Source of the DNA: Andreprevotia sp. IGB-42
GTDB lineage: Bacteria; Pseudomonadota; Gammaproteobacteria; Burkholderiales; Chitinibacteraceae
NCBI RefSeq assembly: GCF_009848685.1
Contig: NZ_WXTX01000003.1
Span: forward strand, 124,001 to 188,000
Direction: 5' to 3'
Length of the DNA stretch: 64,000 bases
Position numbers and translations under genes: made by a program. Positions within the stretch are counted from its first letter, which is position 1. Each line of letters starts with the position of its first letter. Shown here one piece after another: positions 23,420 to 33,625 of this stretch. The notes below the pieces were generated by a model, which ran no database searches, was not told the DNA's origin, and saw only the letters and a program-made list of their open reading frames with translations.

Positions 23420-26224
23420 ATGCCCGCACACCGCCACAACAGTTACCAGAGGCTGATCCTGCTGATCTGGCCTTTTGTTGTCGTGGTCATGCTGCTGGTG
23501 CTGGCCGGCATACTCAGCATCAACATCCTGTCTGCGGTACGCGCCTATGTAGCCGGTGAAAGCCTGTGGTCCAAGGGACAGAAAGATGCCATCTATGCGC
23601 TGACTCTCTATCTCGATACGCGTGACCCGGTTGCCTACCAGCAATACCGGCAGGCCATCGCCATTCCCAAGGGCGATCATGTGGCGCGGCTGGCCCTCGA
23701 TGCGCCGGAGCCTGACTTCACAACAGCAAAGCGCGGTTTCCTGGCCGGCGGCAACCTGCCCGCCGACGTGCCGGCGATGATCTGGCTGTTCCACTATTTC
23801 CGCGATGTGAGTTATATCGACCGCGCAATCACCATCTGGGGCAAGGCTGATGAATCGCTGGCGGAACTCGATGCAGTGGCAAGCCGGCTGCATGCCGGTA
23901 TCAGCGGCAATACGCTGGACGAAGCCGGCGCCCGGGCTGCACGCCGGCAACTGGAAGCCATCAATAGCCGGCTGACGCCAATAGAGAATGAATTCTCCGG
24001 CACGCTCGGCGAAGCCTCGCACGCAATCCGGGATTTATTGCTTTATGGCAACCTTGCCACCGCGCTATTCCTGATCGTGCTGGCGGTCTGGCGCACCCGC
24101 AAGCATCTGGCCGAGCGTGAAAAACTTGAAGACGCGTTGCAGAAAAGCGAAGAGCGCCTGCAATTGGCGGTCAGTGGCAGCCACTATGGCGTATGGGATT
24201 GGGATATTCCCAGCAATGGCGTTTATATCTCCACCCAATACAAGCAATTGTTCGGGTTTGCCGGCAACGATGAACCGGTCGAGCTACAGGCCATCATGGC
24301 AAAGCTGCACCCGGATGACCAGCAACCGGTCGGCGCTGCGCTCGATGCCCACCTGCAAAGCGGCGCTCACTACGAGCACGAATTCCGCATCCATACCATC
24401 GATGGCGAATACCGCTGGTATCACTCCTCAGGGCGCGCCACCCACGATGGCAATGGCCAGGCCATCCGCATGGCCGGCACCTTCGAGGACGTGACCGAAC
24501 GCAAACGCATGGAAGCGGCGCTGCAGGCGGAACAGGAGCGTGCGCTGGTCACGCTGGCCTCTATCGGCGATGCGGTGCTCACCACCGATACGCAGCGGCG
24601 GGTCAGCTACATGAACCCGGCGGCAGAAGCGTTGCTGGGCGTACGCCACACCCCCGGCCTGTTGCTGGAGCACGTTTGCCGGCTGGCCGACGAAGCCCAG
24701 CAGCAGAACGTGCTCGACCCCGTTGGCCAGGTATTGGCAGGGACTGCCGCCGATACCGATGGCCGCAACCTGTGGCTGATCCGGCTGGATGGATCGGAAA
24801 CAGCGGTGCGCCTGGTGGCAGCCCCAATGCACGACGAAGCGGGCAGCATAGCCGGGGTGGCCCTCGCCTTCCACGACATGACGCGCGAGCGCCAGTTCGT
24901 TGCCAACCTGTCGTGGCAGGCCAGCCACGACGAACTCACCGGCCTCGTCAACCGCCGCGAGTTCGAGCAGCGGCTGGCGCGGCTGATTGCCGAGCGCCCG
25001 CATCGCCCGGCACATCACACCGTGCTGTATCTGGATCTGGATCAGTTCAAGCTCGTCAACGATACCTGCGGCCATGCCGCCGGTGATGAACTGCTGCGCC
25101 AGGTATGCGCAACGCTGCAAGGCCATTTGCGGGGCGACGACACGCTGGCGCGACTGGGCGGCGACGAATTCGGCATCATCCTGCAAGGCTGCCCGCCCGA
25201 GCCTGCAGAGCGCATTGCGGAAACGCTGCGCGAATCGATCGAGGTGCTGCACTTTGCCTGGGGCAACCAGCCATTCTCGGTCAGCGTCAGCATTGGCCTC
25301 GTCGCGCTGGATGACAGTTTCTCCACACTGGAGGACAGCATGCGCGCCGCAGATGTGGCCTGTTACCTCGCCAAGGAAAAAGGCCGCAACCGCGTGCAGC
25401 GCTACGAACCGGACGATGCCGAGCTGACGGTACGCTATGGCGAGATGGAATGGGTGCAGCGCATCCACCGCGCGCTGGATGAAAACCGCTTCTGCCTGTA
25501 TGCACAGGAAATTGCCCCGCTGCACGGCCACGAGGTACGCCATGTGGAAGTGCTGCTGCGGCTGATCGGCGAAGACGGCAGCATCGTGCCGCCGATTGCC
25601 TTCATTCCCGCTGCAGAGCGCTACAACCTGATGCCCACCATAGACCGTTGGGTGGTCAGGACCGCACTGGCCACCATGCGGGCGCTGAAGACCGACCTGG
25701 TATGCTCGATCAACCTGTCCGGCACATCGATCGGCGACGAAGCATTCCTCGAATACGTGTGCTGCCAGTTGCTGGAAAGCGGCGTGCCGGCCACCTCGGT
25801 CTGCTTTGAAATCACCGAGACCAGCGCCATCGCCAACCTCACCCGCGCCACCGTGTTCATCCATGCGCTGAAGGCACTGGGCTGCCGTTTCTCGCTCGAC
25901 GACTTCGGCTCCGGCATGTCGTCATTCGCGTATCTGAAGCACCTGCCGGTCGATTATCTGAAAATCGATGGTGCCTTCGTAAAGGGCATGCTCAACGATG
26001 CATCCGACCGCGCGATGGTCGAGGCCATCAACCACATCGGCCACGTGATGGGCAAACGCACCATTGCCGAATTCGTCGAGAACGCGGGCATCCTGCAGCT
26101 GACGCGCGAGATCGGTGTGGATTACGCCCAAGGCTATGCAGTAGCGCATCCCCAACCGTTCGGCGCAACGGATACCGCTGATCAAACCGCCAACCGTTAC
26201 AACGGCCAAGGTGCCATATTGTAA
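23420..26224 (+). CDS. Membrane PAS-GGDEF-EAL cyclic-di-GMP protein
   Basis: A 934-residue dual-domain protein. Membrane helices at about 12-33 and 208-224 flank a periplasmic sensor of about 170 residues. Two PAS domains follow (about 245-365 and 375-495). The GGDEF domain has an intact [11 protein letters not shown] (near residue 580), with the inhibitory RxxD (RGDD) five residues before it. The EAL domain has EVLLRL in place of EALLR, but keeps [17 protein letters not shown] and IAEFVEN. Both synthesis and hydrolysis of cyclic-di-GMP are possible by motif. It is followed 66 bases later by a receiver-TPR protein and may share a transcript with it. Confidence 0.93.
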   Translation: MPAHRHNSYQRLILLIWPFVVVVMLLVLAGILSINILSAVRAYVAGESLWSKGQKDAIYALTLYLDTRDPVAYQQYRQAIAIPKGDHVARLALDAPEPDFTTAKRGFLAGGNLPADVPAMIWLFHYFRDVSYIDRAITIWGKADESLAELDAVASRLHAGISGNTLDEAGARAARRQLEAINSRLTPIENEFSGTLGEASHAIRDLLLYGNLATALFLIVLAVWRTRKHLAEREKLEDALQKSEERLQLAVSGSHYGVWDWDIPSNGVYISTQYKQLFGFAGNDEPVELQAIMAKLHPDDQQPVGAALDAHLQSGAHYEHEFRIHTIDGEYRWYHSSGRATHDGNGQAIRMAGTFEDVTERKRMEAALQAEQERALVTLASIGDAVLTTDTQRRVSYMNPAAEALLGVRHTPGLLLEHVCRLADEAQQQNVLDPVGQVLAGTAADTDGRNLWLIRLDGSETAVRLVAAPMHDEAGSIAGVALAFHDMTRERQFVANLSWQASHDELTGLVNRREFEQRLARLIAERPHRPAHHTVLYLDLDQFKLVNDTCGHAAGDELLRQVCATLQGHLRGDDTLARLGGDEFGIILQGCPPEPAERIAETLRESIEVLHFAWGNQPFSVSVSIGLVALDDSFSTLEDSMRAADVACYLAKEKGRNRVQRYEPDDAELTVRYGEMEWVQRIHRALDENRFCLYAQEIAPLHGHEVRHVEVLLRLIGEDGSIVPPIAFIPAAERYNLMPTIDRWVVRTALATMRALKTDLVCSINLSGTSIGDEAFLEYVCCQLLESGVPATSVCFEITETSAIANLTRATVFIHALKALGCRFSLDDFGSGMSSFAYLKHLPVDYLKIDGAFVKGMLNDASDRAMVEAINHIGHVMGKRTIAEFVENAGILQLTREIGVDYAQGYAVAHPQPFGATDTADQTANRYNGQGAIL

Positions 26225-26290
26225 GTAATGCTGCAGAGCGGGCAAATAAAGCCGATATTGCTAGTAATAAGCAAGTGGATATGGAAGCCG

Positions 26291-27907
26291 ATGCCGGAAT
26301 TCAATGAAGCCAGGGTCCTGGTCGCTGACGATGCTTCGGTAGTACGCCAGTCGGTACGCATGACGCTGTCGCAAACCGGCATCTCGCGCGTGGATACCGC
26401 AGCCAGCGTTGGCGAAGCACGCCGGCGGCTGAAAAACGGCGTATACGACGTGGTGCTGTGTGACTATTACTTCGGTGAAGGCACCACCGGCCAGGAATTA
26501 CTGGAAGAAATGCGCCTGACCGCAGAACTGCCGCTATCGACCATCTGGTTCATGATCACCGCCGAAGCGAGTTATGAAAAAGTGGTCGCGGTGGCGGAAA
26601 TCGGCCCGGACGATTACCTGATCAAGCCCTTCACCAGTGCCAAGCTCACCGACCGGCTCAAGGTGGCGTGGGAAAAGAAAAAGTTCTTCCGCCCGGTGTA
26701 CGACAAAATCGAGCAGAACGACCCGCATGCCGCCATCGAAGTGCTGCGCGACATCCTTGAGGTAGCCGACCAATACCGCAACGATTGCCTGCGCCTGCTC
26801 TCCAACCTGCTGCTGGAAACCGGCCGGCTGGATGAAGCGCGCGTGCTGCTGGAAGAAATACTCGGTAGCCGCATCGTGCCGTGGGCGAGGCTCAACCTGG
26901 CGCGCGTACTCAACAAGCAGGGCAACAAGTCGCAAGCCGAAGCCACCCTGCAGAGCGCCATCAGTGATCACGGCCAGTACGTGGATGCATACGAGGAACT
27001 CGCCAATATGTATATGGCGGAGGGCCGGCTGGACGAAGCGATGGCGGTGTTCGAGAAATGCCTGTCGATGACACCGAACAATGTCACCCGGCTGCAGAAG
27101 GCCGGCAACCTGGCCAATATGCTGGGCGATTCGGCCAAGGCGCGGCAGATGCTGGAAAAAGCAGTGACCTGTGGCGGCAATTCATCGGTGCTGGCGCCGG
27201 AAACGGTGCTGCAGCTGGCGCTGGCCGCCCGCCGCGACAACGCCCATGGCGATGCCGAGAAGTATCTGAAAATGGTCACCGCCATCTGCCAGCGTGAAGA
27301 TACGCTGAAGAACCGCGTGGTGGGGACACTGGCCAGCACACTGTTTGCCGGCAAGGCCGATGCGCTGGGCGAACTGGCCGAGCAGGTTTCCCGGCCGGAT
27401 TTCACGCTGGAGCTGGCAGTAAACTGGATCATGACCGCAGATCAGGTCTGCCCGCCCACGCTTCCGGGCGAGCAAGCCGATGAAAACGTGGCACCGTACC
27501 GGTGGCTGGCCGCGCTGGCGCGCCGTTTTGTCACCACCAAATACATTTCCGGCATGCTGGAGAGCGCTGCCAGCCAGCGGCCGGAATGGCAGGCGTATAT
27601 CCAGCATATCGGCCAGGAAGTCAGCGAGCTGAATCGTGAAGGCGTGCAAATCCTGATGAAAAACCAGTTTGCCGAAGCCATGGCCAAGCTGCTGCCCGCG
27701 GCGCAGACCACGTTCAACCACCGGCTGATGCTGTCCGCCACGCACGCCAGCATCAAGGCGCTGCAGGCTGGCCAAGTGCCGGATGGCGAGCGCAAGGCGC
27801 TGATCCGCAAAATAGACCTGTTTCTGGAGCGGCTGCAGGGCAACACCGACGAAGGCGTGCTCTACGGCATGCGCAACGAGCTGGATGCACTTGCGGCTGA
27901 GGGGTGA
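26291..27907 (+). CDS. Response regulator receiver fused to TPR repeats
   Basis: A 538-residue protein. Residues 1-130 are a CheY-like receiver: acidic pair VADDAS, phospho-acceptor Asp in VVLCDYYFGEG, Thr in WFMITAEA and Lys in YLIKPF. The rest is helical with TPR-type repeats (for example YVDAYEELANMYMAEGRLDE and AMAVFEKCLSMTPNNVTRLQ), suited to protein-protein contacts; there is no DNA-binding or enzymatic domain. The start at 26291 has GGAAG upstream; an earlier in-frame ATG at 26228 is less likely. Receiver-TPR proteins are known in betaproteobacteria, with undefined output. A link to the GGDEF-EAL gene before it is an inference from spacing. Confidence 0.88.
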   Translation: MPEFNEARVLVADDASVVRQSVRMTLSQTGISRVDTAASVGEARRRLKNGVYDVVLCDYYFGEGTTGQELLEEMRLTAELPLSTIWFMITAEASYEKVVAVAEIGPDDYLIKPFTSAKLTDRLKVAWEKKKFFRPVYDKIEQNDPHAAIEVLRDILEVADQYRNDCLRLLSNLLLETGRLDEARVLLEEILGSRIVPWARLNLARVLNKQGNKSQAEATLQSAISDHGQYVDAYEELANMYMAEGRLDEAMAVFEKCLSMTPNNVTRLQKAGNLANMLGDSAKARQMLEKAVTCGGNSSVLAPETVLQLALAARRDNAHGDAEKYLKMVTAICQREDTLKNRVVGTLASTLFAGKADALGELAEQVSRPDFTLELAVNWIMTADQVCPPTLPGEQADENVAPYRWLAALARRFVTTKYISGMLESAASQRPEWQAYIQHIGQEVSELNREGVQILMKNQFAEAMAKLLPAAQTTFNHRLMLSATHASIKALQAGQVPDGERKALIRKIDLFLERLQGNTDEGVLYGMRNELDALAAEG

Positions 27908-27970
27908 TGCAATGAGGCCGCCGGCGACTGCAGCGCACCCCAAGCGCGAAACTTCGCCGCGTCGAACCGG

Positions 27971-28522
27971 CTAGCGGTTCAAGCCCGGCTGCCAGAGTAC
28001 ATCGCCCCTGCCTGCGTGGCGATTGGCGGTGCGCGACAGCACGAACAGCAGATCGGATAGCCGGTTCAGGTACTTGATGCCGGTAGCCGCCAGCACTTCT
28101 TCCTTGTCCAGCGCCACCAGCGTGCGCTCGGCACGCCGGCATACGCAGCGCGCCACGTGCAACTGCGCGGCGGCGCGTGAACCGCCGGGCAGGATGAATT
28201 CGGCCAGCGACGGCAATGCAGCGTTGAATGTTTCCACTGCGGTTTCCAGCCGGCCCAGTTGCGCATCACTGATGGCCTCGCGGCCAGGGATGCACAGCTC
28301 GCCGCCCAGATCGAACAGGTCGTGTTGCACGCGCTCCAGGCAATCGACCACCCCGGCCGGCAGCGCTTCGGTCAGCACCACGCCCAGTTGCGAATTGAGC
28401 TCGTCCACCTCGCCCAGTGCCGCGATGCGCAGGCTGTGCTTGGGCACGCGCGTGCCGTCGCCAAGGCTGGTTTCGCCGCCATCACCGCCGCGGGTGGTAA
28501 TCATGGTAAGCCGGTCGCTCAT
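27971..28522 (-). CDS. PduO-type cob(I)yrinic acid a,c-diamide adenosyltransferase
   Basis: A 183-residue ATP:corrinoid adenosyltransferase of the PduO/MMAB class, which forms adenosylcobalamin from reduced corrinoid and ATP. The ATP loop TTRGGDGGETSLGDGTRV is at residues 8-25, the helix GEVDELNSQLG follows, and the family's CRRAERTLV and NRLSDLLFVLSR motifs are intact. It is trimeric and cytoplasmic in characterised relatives. It is the last of three minus-strand genes (YbaK-type, TPR, this one), with no other cobalamin gene nearby and no riboswitch visible in the 47-base gap upstream. Confidence 0.93.
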   Translation of the reverse strand: MSDRLTMITTRGGDGGETSLGDGTRVPKHSLRIAALGEVDELNSQLGVVLTEALPAGVVDCLERVQHDLFDLGGELCIPGREAISDAQLGRLETAVETFNAALPSLAEFILPGGSRAAAQLHVARCVCRRAERTLVALDKEEVLAATGIKYLNRLSDLLFVLSRTANRHAGRGDVLWQPGLNR

Positions 28523-28569
28523 GCTGTTGCCTTGTGGAGTGTGGGCTGCCTGACAAAAAACAGTGCTGG

Positions 28570-28992
28570 CTATGCCTGCTTGACCTGCAGCAATGCCAGG
28601 TACACCTCTTCTTCATCTTCGAACACATCCGGGCCGCCCAGCTCATACGCGGCCTTCAAGGATTCGACGGCGCCTTCGTGCTCGCCCAGCTCGTATGCGC
28701 ATTGCCCCAGGCGCAGGTGGATGAAGGGGTTTTCCTCACCGCCGGCACAGTCGATGGCGTCCAGCAGCGCCTCGGCAGCAGCAGCAAAATCGCGCATCTG
28801 GAACAGCGTATCGCCGATGGCGATTAGTACCAGCGTACTGGCTTCCCACGGCTCGCGCACCGAGGGCAGCAATGCTTCGGCCTCGCGGTATTTCCTCAGT
28901 GCGCCTTCGTCATCGCCGCGTTCGAACAGCCGGTCACCAGCGTCGAGCAAGGCGGAAATCTGGTCGTGCAGGATGGCGGGTAAGGTGCTCAT
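28570..28992 (-). CDS. TPR-repeat protein, function unknown
   Basis: A 140-residue all-helical protein with three TPR-like units (RLFERGDDEGALRKYREAEALLP, DTLFQMRDFAAAAEALLDAI and AYELGEHEGAVESLKAAYELG, the first and last quoted in part). The C-terminus is acidic (FEDEEEVYLALL). There is no signal peptide. The start at 28992, four bases after the ybaK-type stop, is preferred because AGGA lies about 9 bases upstream; an in-frame ATG six codons earlier overlaps the upstream gene. It is likely cotranscribed with its neighbours. Confidence 0.8.
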   Translation of the reverse strand: MSTLPAILHDQISALLDAGDRLFERGDDEGALRKYREAEALLPSVREPWEASTLVLIAIGDTLFQMRDFAAAAEALLDAIDCAGGEENPFIHLRLGQCAYELGEHEGAVESLKAAYELGGPDVFEDEEEVYLALLQVKQA

Positions 28993-28996
28993 CGGT

Positions 28997-29494
28997 TCAA
29001 TCCTGTTCATCGTGCGCGTTGGCCACGTCCACCAGTGTCGGCTTCAGGATGGCAATGATATCGGCTGGCGACAAGCCCACCAGAAAGCCGCGTTTGCCGC
29101 CATTCAGGTAGATCCGGTCCAGCGCAGCAATGCTGCGCTCCATATAGGTGGGCAGGGCTTTCCTGGTGCCCAGCGGGGAGGTGCCGCCCACCACATAGCC
29201 GGAATGCTTGTTGGCAATCTCCGGCACGCAAGGGTGGATGGTCTTTTTCTTCAACAGGCGCGCCAGGTTCTTGGTAGATACCTCGCAGTCGCCATGCATC
29301 AGCACGATCAGCGGCTGCTTGCTGTCGTCTTCCATCACCAGCGTCTTGATCACCGCATGCTCATCCACACCCAGCGCGCGCGCGGAGACAGCGGTACCGC
29401 CCTTCTCCTCGTATTCGTACAGATGCTCGGTATACGCAACCTTGTGCTGGCGCAATACGCGGATTGCGGCGGTAACGGGGGCTTTTTCGCTCAT
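28997..29494 (-). CDS. ybaK: YbaK/EbsC-family Cys-tRNA(Pro)/aminoacyl-tRNA deacylase
   Basis: A 165-residue trans-editing protein related to the ProRS INS domain. Family motifs: VLRQHKVAYTEHLYEYEEKG, ALGVDEHAVIKTLVM, the Lys-rich STKNLARLLKKKTIHPC, and SGYVVGGTSPLGTRKALPTY (quoted as one 20-residue run). YbaK proteins hydrolyse Cys-tRNA(Pro) mischarged by prolyl-tRNA synthetase. The gene is the first of a three-gene minus-strand unit and is divergent from selO. Confidence 0.92.
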   Translation of the reverse strand: MSEKAPVTAAIRVLRQHKVAYTEHLYEYEEKGGTAVSARALGVDEHAVIKTLVMEDDSKQPLIVLMHGDCEVSTKNLARLLKKKTIHPCVPEIANKHSGYVVGGTSPLGTRKALPTYMERSIAALDRIYLNGGKRGFLVGLSPADIIAILKPTLVDVANAHDEQD

Positions 29495-29503
29495 GATCCG
29501 ATT

Positions 29504-29533
29504 TTGAGGCGGGGAGGTCTGCGAGCGTACAAT
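29504..29533 (+). promoter_or_regulatory. Probable sigma-70 promoter of selO
   Basis: TTGAGG at 29504-29509 and TACAAT at 29528-29533 are separated by 18 bases. Together they resemble a -35/-10 pair about 30-40 bases before the selO start. This was judged by eye only. Confidence 0.5.
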
Positions 29534-29561
29534 ACCCGACTGGACAACTCAACAATGGCCG

Positions 29562-31028
29562 ATGCTGCGCATGCACACCTTTGCCGACCTGATCGCCAAC
29601 ACCCGCTTCGCCGCACTGCCTGACCGATTTTATAGCCTCGTTGCTCCCACGCCGCTGCCGGCACCGCATCTGGTGGCATGGAACAGCGCACTGGCTACCG
29701 AACTGGACCTGCCCGCACAGCCCGGCGATGACCTGCCCGCCTATCTGGTCGGCAACGCGTTGCCCAAGCATGCCGGGCCACTTGCCAGCGTGTATTGCGG
29801 CCACCAGTTTGGTGTCTACGTATCACAGCTGGGTGACGGCCGCGCCATCCTGATCGGCGAAGCCCGCGACAGCAGCGGCACGTTGCAGGAAATCCAGCTC
29901 AAGGGCGCCGGCCCCACGCCGTACTCGCGCCGTGGCGATGGCCGCGCGGTATTGCGCAGCAGCATCCGCGAATACCTGTGCTCCGAAGCCATGCATGGGC
30001 TGGGCATCCCCACCACGCGGGCGCTGGCCATTGCCGGCTCGCCCGAACGGGTATGGCGCGAAACGGCAGAAACCGCCGCCGTGGTCACCCGTGTTGCCCC
30101 CACCTTCGTGCGCTTCGGGCATTTCGAATACTTCTTCTACCAGAACGAGCACGATGCATTGCGCGCGCTGGCCGACTGGACCATCACGCATTGCTACCCG
30201 GCATGCCAATCAGCAGCGCAGCCCTACCTGGCGTTACTGGATGCAGTGATCGAGCGCACCGCGCTGATGATTGCGCACTGGCAGGCAGTGGGGTTTTGCC
30301 ACGGCGTGATGAATACCGACAACATGTCCATCCTCGGCCTCACGCTCGATTACGGCCCGTTCGGCTTCCTCGATGGCTTCGATGCCGGCCATGTCTGCAA
30401 CCATTCGGATGAAAGCGGTCGCTACGCATACAACCAGCAGCCGCAGATCGCGCTGTGGAATCTGCAATGCCTGGCGCAAGCCATGCTGCCCTTGCTGGAA
30501 CGCGACGATGCCATCGCCGCGTTGCACCGCTTCCAGCCATTGTTCGAGGAAGCATTCAGCGACCTGCTGCAACGCAAGCTCGGTTTCGATGCATGGCAGG
30601 AAACGGATTGGGCGCTGGTTACCGGTCTGCTCGAATTGATGCAGGCTGCCGGTACCGACTGGACGATATTCTGGCGCACACTGAGCCACACGCCATCCAC
30701 GTCGCAGGCACCAGCGGCGTTGCGCGATCTGTTTCTTGACCGCGATGCGTTTGATGGCTGGTTTGCCGCGTACCGCGAACGTCTGCTACTCAATCACGGT
30801 GACGATGCCATACGCTTGCCAGCGATGCAGCAGGCCAACCCCGCCTATGTGCTGCGCAACCACCTGGCTGAAGTCGCTATCCGCCAGGCAGAAGCCGGCG
30901 ACTTCAGCGAAATCGCCCGCCTGCAGGCCTGCCTGGCACAGCCATTCGAAGAACGGGCCGAATACGCCGGCTACGCCGCAGCGCCGCCAGACTGGGCCGA
31001 CACGCTGAGCGTATCGTGCTCATCATGA
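29562..31028 (+). CDS. selO: Protein adenylyltransferase SelO (YdiU family)
   Basis: A 488-residue pseudokinase-fold enzyme that, in characterised relatives, transfers AMP to Ser/Thr/Tyr of proteins and helps with redox stress. Family motifs are clear: YCGHQFGVYVSQLGDGRAIL, KGAGPTPYSRRGDGRAVLRS, GVMNTDNMSILGLTLDYGPF and GFLDGFD. The protein ends in SVSCSS, as in E. coli YdiU. The Cys near the end is encoded by TGC, so this is not the selenocysteine form. A second ATG three codons in (29571) is an equally possible start. Confidence 0.95.
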   Translation: MLRMHTFADLIANTRFAALPDRFYSLVAPTPLPAPHLVAWNSALATELDLPAQPGDDLPAYLVGNALPKHAGPLASVYCGHQFGVYVSQLGDGRAILIGEARDSSGTLQEIQLKGAGPTPYSRRGDGRAVLRSSIREYLCSEAMHGLGIPTTRALAIAGSPERVWRETAETAAVVTRVAPTFVRFGHFEYFFYQNEHDALRALADWTITHCYPACQSAAQPYLALLDAVIERTALMIAHWQAVGFCHGVMNTDNMSILGLTLDYGPFGFLDGFDAGHVCNHSDESGRYAYNQQPQIALWNLQCLAQAMLPLLERDDAIAALHRFQPLFEEAFSDLLQRKLGFDAWQETDWALVTGLLELMQAAGTDWTIFWRTLSHTPSTSQAPAALRDLFLDRDAFDGWFAAYRERLLLNHGDDAIRLPAMQQANPAYVLRNHLAEVAIRQAEAGDFSEIARLQACLAQPFEERAEYAGYAAAPPDWADTLSVSCSS

Positions 31029-31139
31029 CCGCATGGTGCATGCCGCACCATTGGCGGGCAGCGGTTTCTTCGTGTGCAGACACGGCTGCACGGATTCTGG
31101 GATAATCCGCGCTGTCACATATCCTTCACAGAGTTTCTC

Positions 31140-32612
31140 ATGCTCGATCTTTTCAGCGGGCTGGATTTCAGCATCGGTCTGAGTCTGGCTTTGGCGCTGT
31201 TTTTCGTGCTGGCCTTCGAATTCATCAACGGTTTCCACGATACGGCCAACGCTGTTGCCACCGTGATCTACACCAAGGCCATGCCCCCGAACCTGGCGGT
31301 GATGTTGTCCGGCCTGTTCAATTTCTTTGGCGTGTTGCTGGGCGGGCTGGGCGTTGCCTATGCCATCGTCCACCTGCTGCCGGTAGACCTGCTGATCAAC
31401 GTCAACAGCGGCCAAGGCCTGGCCATGGTGTTTTCCTTGCTTGCCGCCGCCATCCTGTGGAACCTGGGCACCTGGTACTTCGGCCTGCCAGCATCGAGCT
31501 CGCATACGCTGATCGGTTCCATCCTCGGCGTGGGCCTGATGAACGCCGTGATGCGCGACGCACCACTGGCGACGTCGATCAACTGGCAGAAAGCCATCGA
31601 TATCGGCCTGTCGCTACTGGTATCGCCACTGGTTGGTTTTGCACTGGCCGGCCTGCTGCTGTGGCTGCTCAAGCGCTACCTGCCGCTGGCCAAGATGCAC
31701 AAAACGCCGGAAACCCGCCGCGGGCTCGACGGCAAGAAGCACCCGCCGTTCTGGAATCGGCTGGTCCTGGTGCTCTCCGCAATGGGCGTGAGCTTTGTAC
31801 ATGGCTCCAATGATGGCCAGAAGGGCGTTGGCCTGATCATGCTGGTATTGATCGGCATCGTGCCGGGCAAATTCGTGCTTGATCAGGACAGCACCACCTA
31901 CCAGATCGAACGCACGCGGGACGCCACCGTGCACCTGCAACAGTTTTACGAGCGCCACGCAGGCGAGCTCACCGATTACCTCGCCCTGGGCAAGAACAAC
32001 GCGAGTGAACTCCCGGCCAAGTTCCGCTGTGAAGCTACACTGACCATGCCCACCATCGCCGCATTGCTCAAATCGCTGGAAGGCATCAAGAGCTACCGCG
32101 AACTCACGCCGGAGGCCCGTACCCAGGTGCGCCGCTATCTGCTGTGCCTGGACGATACCGCCAAGAAGGTTGCCAAGTTGCCCGCCGTGCCTGCACAGGA
32201 TCGCGATGACCTCGACAAGTTGCGCAAGGACCTGACTGCCACCACCGAATACGCGCCGTTCTGGGTGATTCTGGCAGTGGCCGCTGCGCTGGGCCTGGGC
32301 ACCATGGTGGGCTGGAAGCGCGTGGTGCTGACTGTGGGCGAAAAGATCGGCAAGCAGGGCATGACCTATGCACAAGGCATGTGCGCGCAGATCACCGCGG
32401 CGTGCTCGATCGGCATTGCCAACCTGTTCGGACTGCCGGTTTCCACCACACATGTGTTGTCGTCCGGCGTGGCTGGCACCATGGTGGCCAATGGCACCGG
32501 CGTGCAGATTTCCACCGTGCAGAAAATCCTGCTGGCCTGGGTGCTGACATTGCCCGCAGCCATGGGCTTGGCAGCCGGGCTGTTCTGGCTATCGGTAAAG
32601 CTGTTCGTCTGA
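31140..32612 (+). CDS. pit: Inorganic phosphate transporter, PiT family
   Basis: A 490-residue membrane transporter. The duplicated PiT signature is present in the first half (FINGFHDTANAVATVIYTKA, near residue 31) and again around residue 220 (SFVHGSNDGQKGVGLIML). There are about ten membrane segments, with a hydrophilic cytosolic stretch at about 240-370 and a C-terminal GLPVSTTHVLSSGVAGTM repeat of the earlier GLPASSSHTLIGSILG. Length and insert match the long Pit proteins that take up phosphate, often as metal-phosphate complexes. GATAAT at 31101-31106 may be its -10 element. A clear terminator follows. Confidence 0.95.
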   Translation: MLDLFSGLDFSIGLSLALALFFVLAFEFINGFHDTANAVATVIYTKAMPPNLAVMLSGLFNFFGVLLGGLGVAYAIVHLLPVDLLINVNSGQGLAMVFSLLAAAILWNLGTWYFGLPASSSHTLIGSILGVGLMNAVMRDAPLATSINWQKAIDIGLSLLVSPLVGFALAGLLLWLLKRYLPLAKMHKTPETRRGLDGKKHPPFWNRLVLVLSAMGVSFVHGSNDGQKGVGLIMLVLIGIVPGKFVLDQDSTTYQIERTRDATVHLQQFYERHAGELTDYLALGKNNASELPAKFRCEATLTMPTIAALLKSLEGIKSYRELTPEARTQVRRYLLCLDDTAKKVAKLPAVPAQDRDDLDKLRKDLTATTEYAPFWVILAVAAALGLGTMVGWKRVVLTVGEKIGKQGMTYAQGMCAQITAACSIGIANLFGLPVSTTHVLSSGVAGTMVANGTGVQISTVQKILLAWVLTLPAAMGLAAGLFWLSVKLFV

Positions 32613-32631
32613 GCCGCGATGCAAACGGAGA

Positions 32632-32656
32632 GGCCACGTCGGGACGTGGCCTTTTT
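32632..32656 (+). terminator. Terminator after pit
   Basis: The 9-bp stem GGCCACGTC / GACGTGGCC with a GG loop is followed by TTTTT, 20 bases after the pit stop. Confidence 0.88.
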
Positions 32657-32683
32657 CATGTCTGCATACCGTATCGACCGGCA

Positions 32684-33625
32684 TTACAAACCGGATAGTT
32701 CCTTGATATGCACCGCCACGCTGCGCCCGAGCGCAGACAGATCGTAGCCGCCCTCCAGCGTCGATACGATGCGACCTTGCGCATGCTGCTTCGCCACCTG
32801 CTTGATCTGCCGGGTGATCCACGCGTAGTCGGCTTCGACCAGACCCATCGACGACATTTCGTCCTCGAGATGGGCATCGAAGCCGGCGGAAATGAAGATG
32901 AACTGCGGCGCGAATGCATCCAGCGCCGGCAGCCATTTCTCCACCACCATGTCGCGGAACTGCAGGCCGGTGGTGGCGCGCGGCAGCGGCACGTTCAGCA
33001 TGTTGGGGCCACGTGGCGTATCGCCACAGTACGGAAAGAACGGGTGCTGGAAAAAGCCCACCATCTGCACGCGCGGGTCATCGCAGAAGATATCCTCGCT
33101 GCCGTTGCCGTGGTGCACATCGAAATCGACGATGGCAACGCGTTCGATGCCATGCACATCCATTGCGTGTGCAGCCGCCACCGCCAGGTTGTTGAACAGG
33201 CAGAAGCCCATCGCGCGACTACGCTCTGCATGATGGCCGGGTGGGCGTACCGAGCAGAATGCGTTATTCGCCCTGCCCTGCATGATCAGGTCCACCGCGT
33301 GAACGCCCGCACCCGCAGCATGATACGCAGCCAGCAGGCTGAAACGGTTGATTGCGGTATCCGGGTCCAGGTGCACGTAACCATGGCCGGGCACCATGCT
33401 GGTCAGGCGATCGATATAGGCTTCGTCATGCACGCGCATCAGCTGCTCGTGCGTGGCGGCAGGCGCATCCACATGCAGCAGGTAATCCCACAGCTGCGCG
33501 GCAATCAGCCTGTCCTGGATTGCGGCCAGCCGGCCCGGGCATTCCGGATGGCCCTGGCCCATTTCATGCATCGCACAGGCGGAGTGCGTCAGGTATGCGG
33601 TAATGCCTTCGTCTGCAGGATACAA
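32684..33625 (-). CDS. Histone deacetylase family / acetylpolyamine amidohydrolase-like protein
   Basis: A 313-residue class II HDAC-like deacetylase. Catalytic and zinc motifs: HPECPGRL near residue 26, VRPPGHHAERS (tandem His), IVDFDVHHGNGSEDIF (zinc Asp/His), and ISAGFDAHLEDE (second zinc Asp). A LEGGYDLSALG motif follows. The family removes acetyl groups from small molecules or lysines; the substrate cannot be told from sequence. The start is taken as TTG at 33625, with GAAGGGA upstream, because the conserved N-terminal strand (ITAYLTHSACAMHEMG) precedes the first ATG. It converges on pit. Confidence 0.9.
   Translation of the reverse strand: MYPADEGITAYLTHSACAMHEMGQGHPECPGRLAAIQDRLIAAQLWDYLLHVDAPAATHEQLMRVHDEAYIDRLTSMVPGHGYVHLDPDTAINRFSLLAAYHAAGAGVHAVDLIMQGRANNAFCSVRPPGHHAERSRAMGFCLFNNLAVAAAHAMDVHGIERVAIVDFDVHHGNGSEDIFCDDPRVQMVGFFQHPFFPYCGDTPRGPNMLNVPLPRATTGLQFRDMVVEKWLPALDAFAPQFIFISAGFDAHLEDEMSSMGLVEADYAWITRQIKQVAKQHAQGRIVSTLEGGYDLSALGRSVAVHIKELSGL

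Noticed and set aside
29562-31028. SelO as a selenoprotein
   Set aside because: The C-terminal cysteine is encoded by TGC and the frame ends with TGA after SCSS; there is no internal TGA.
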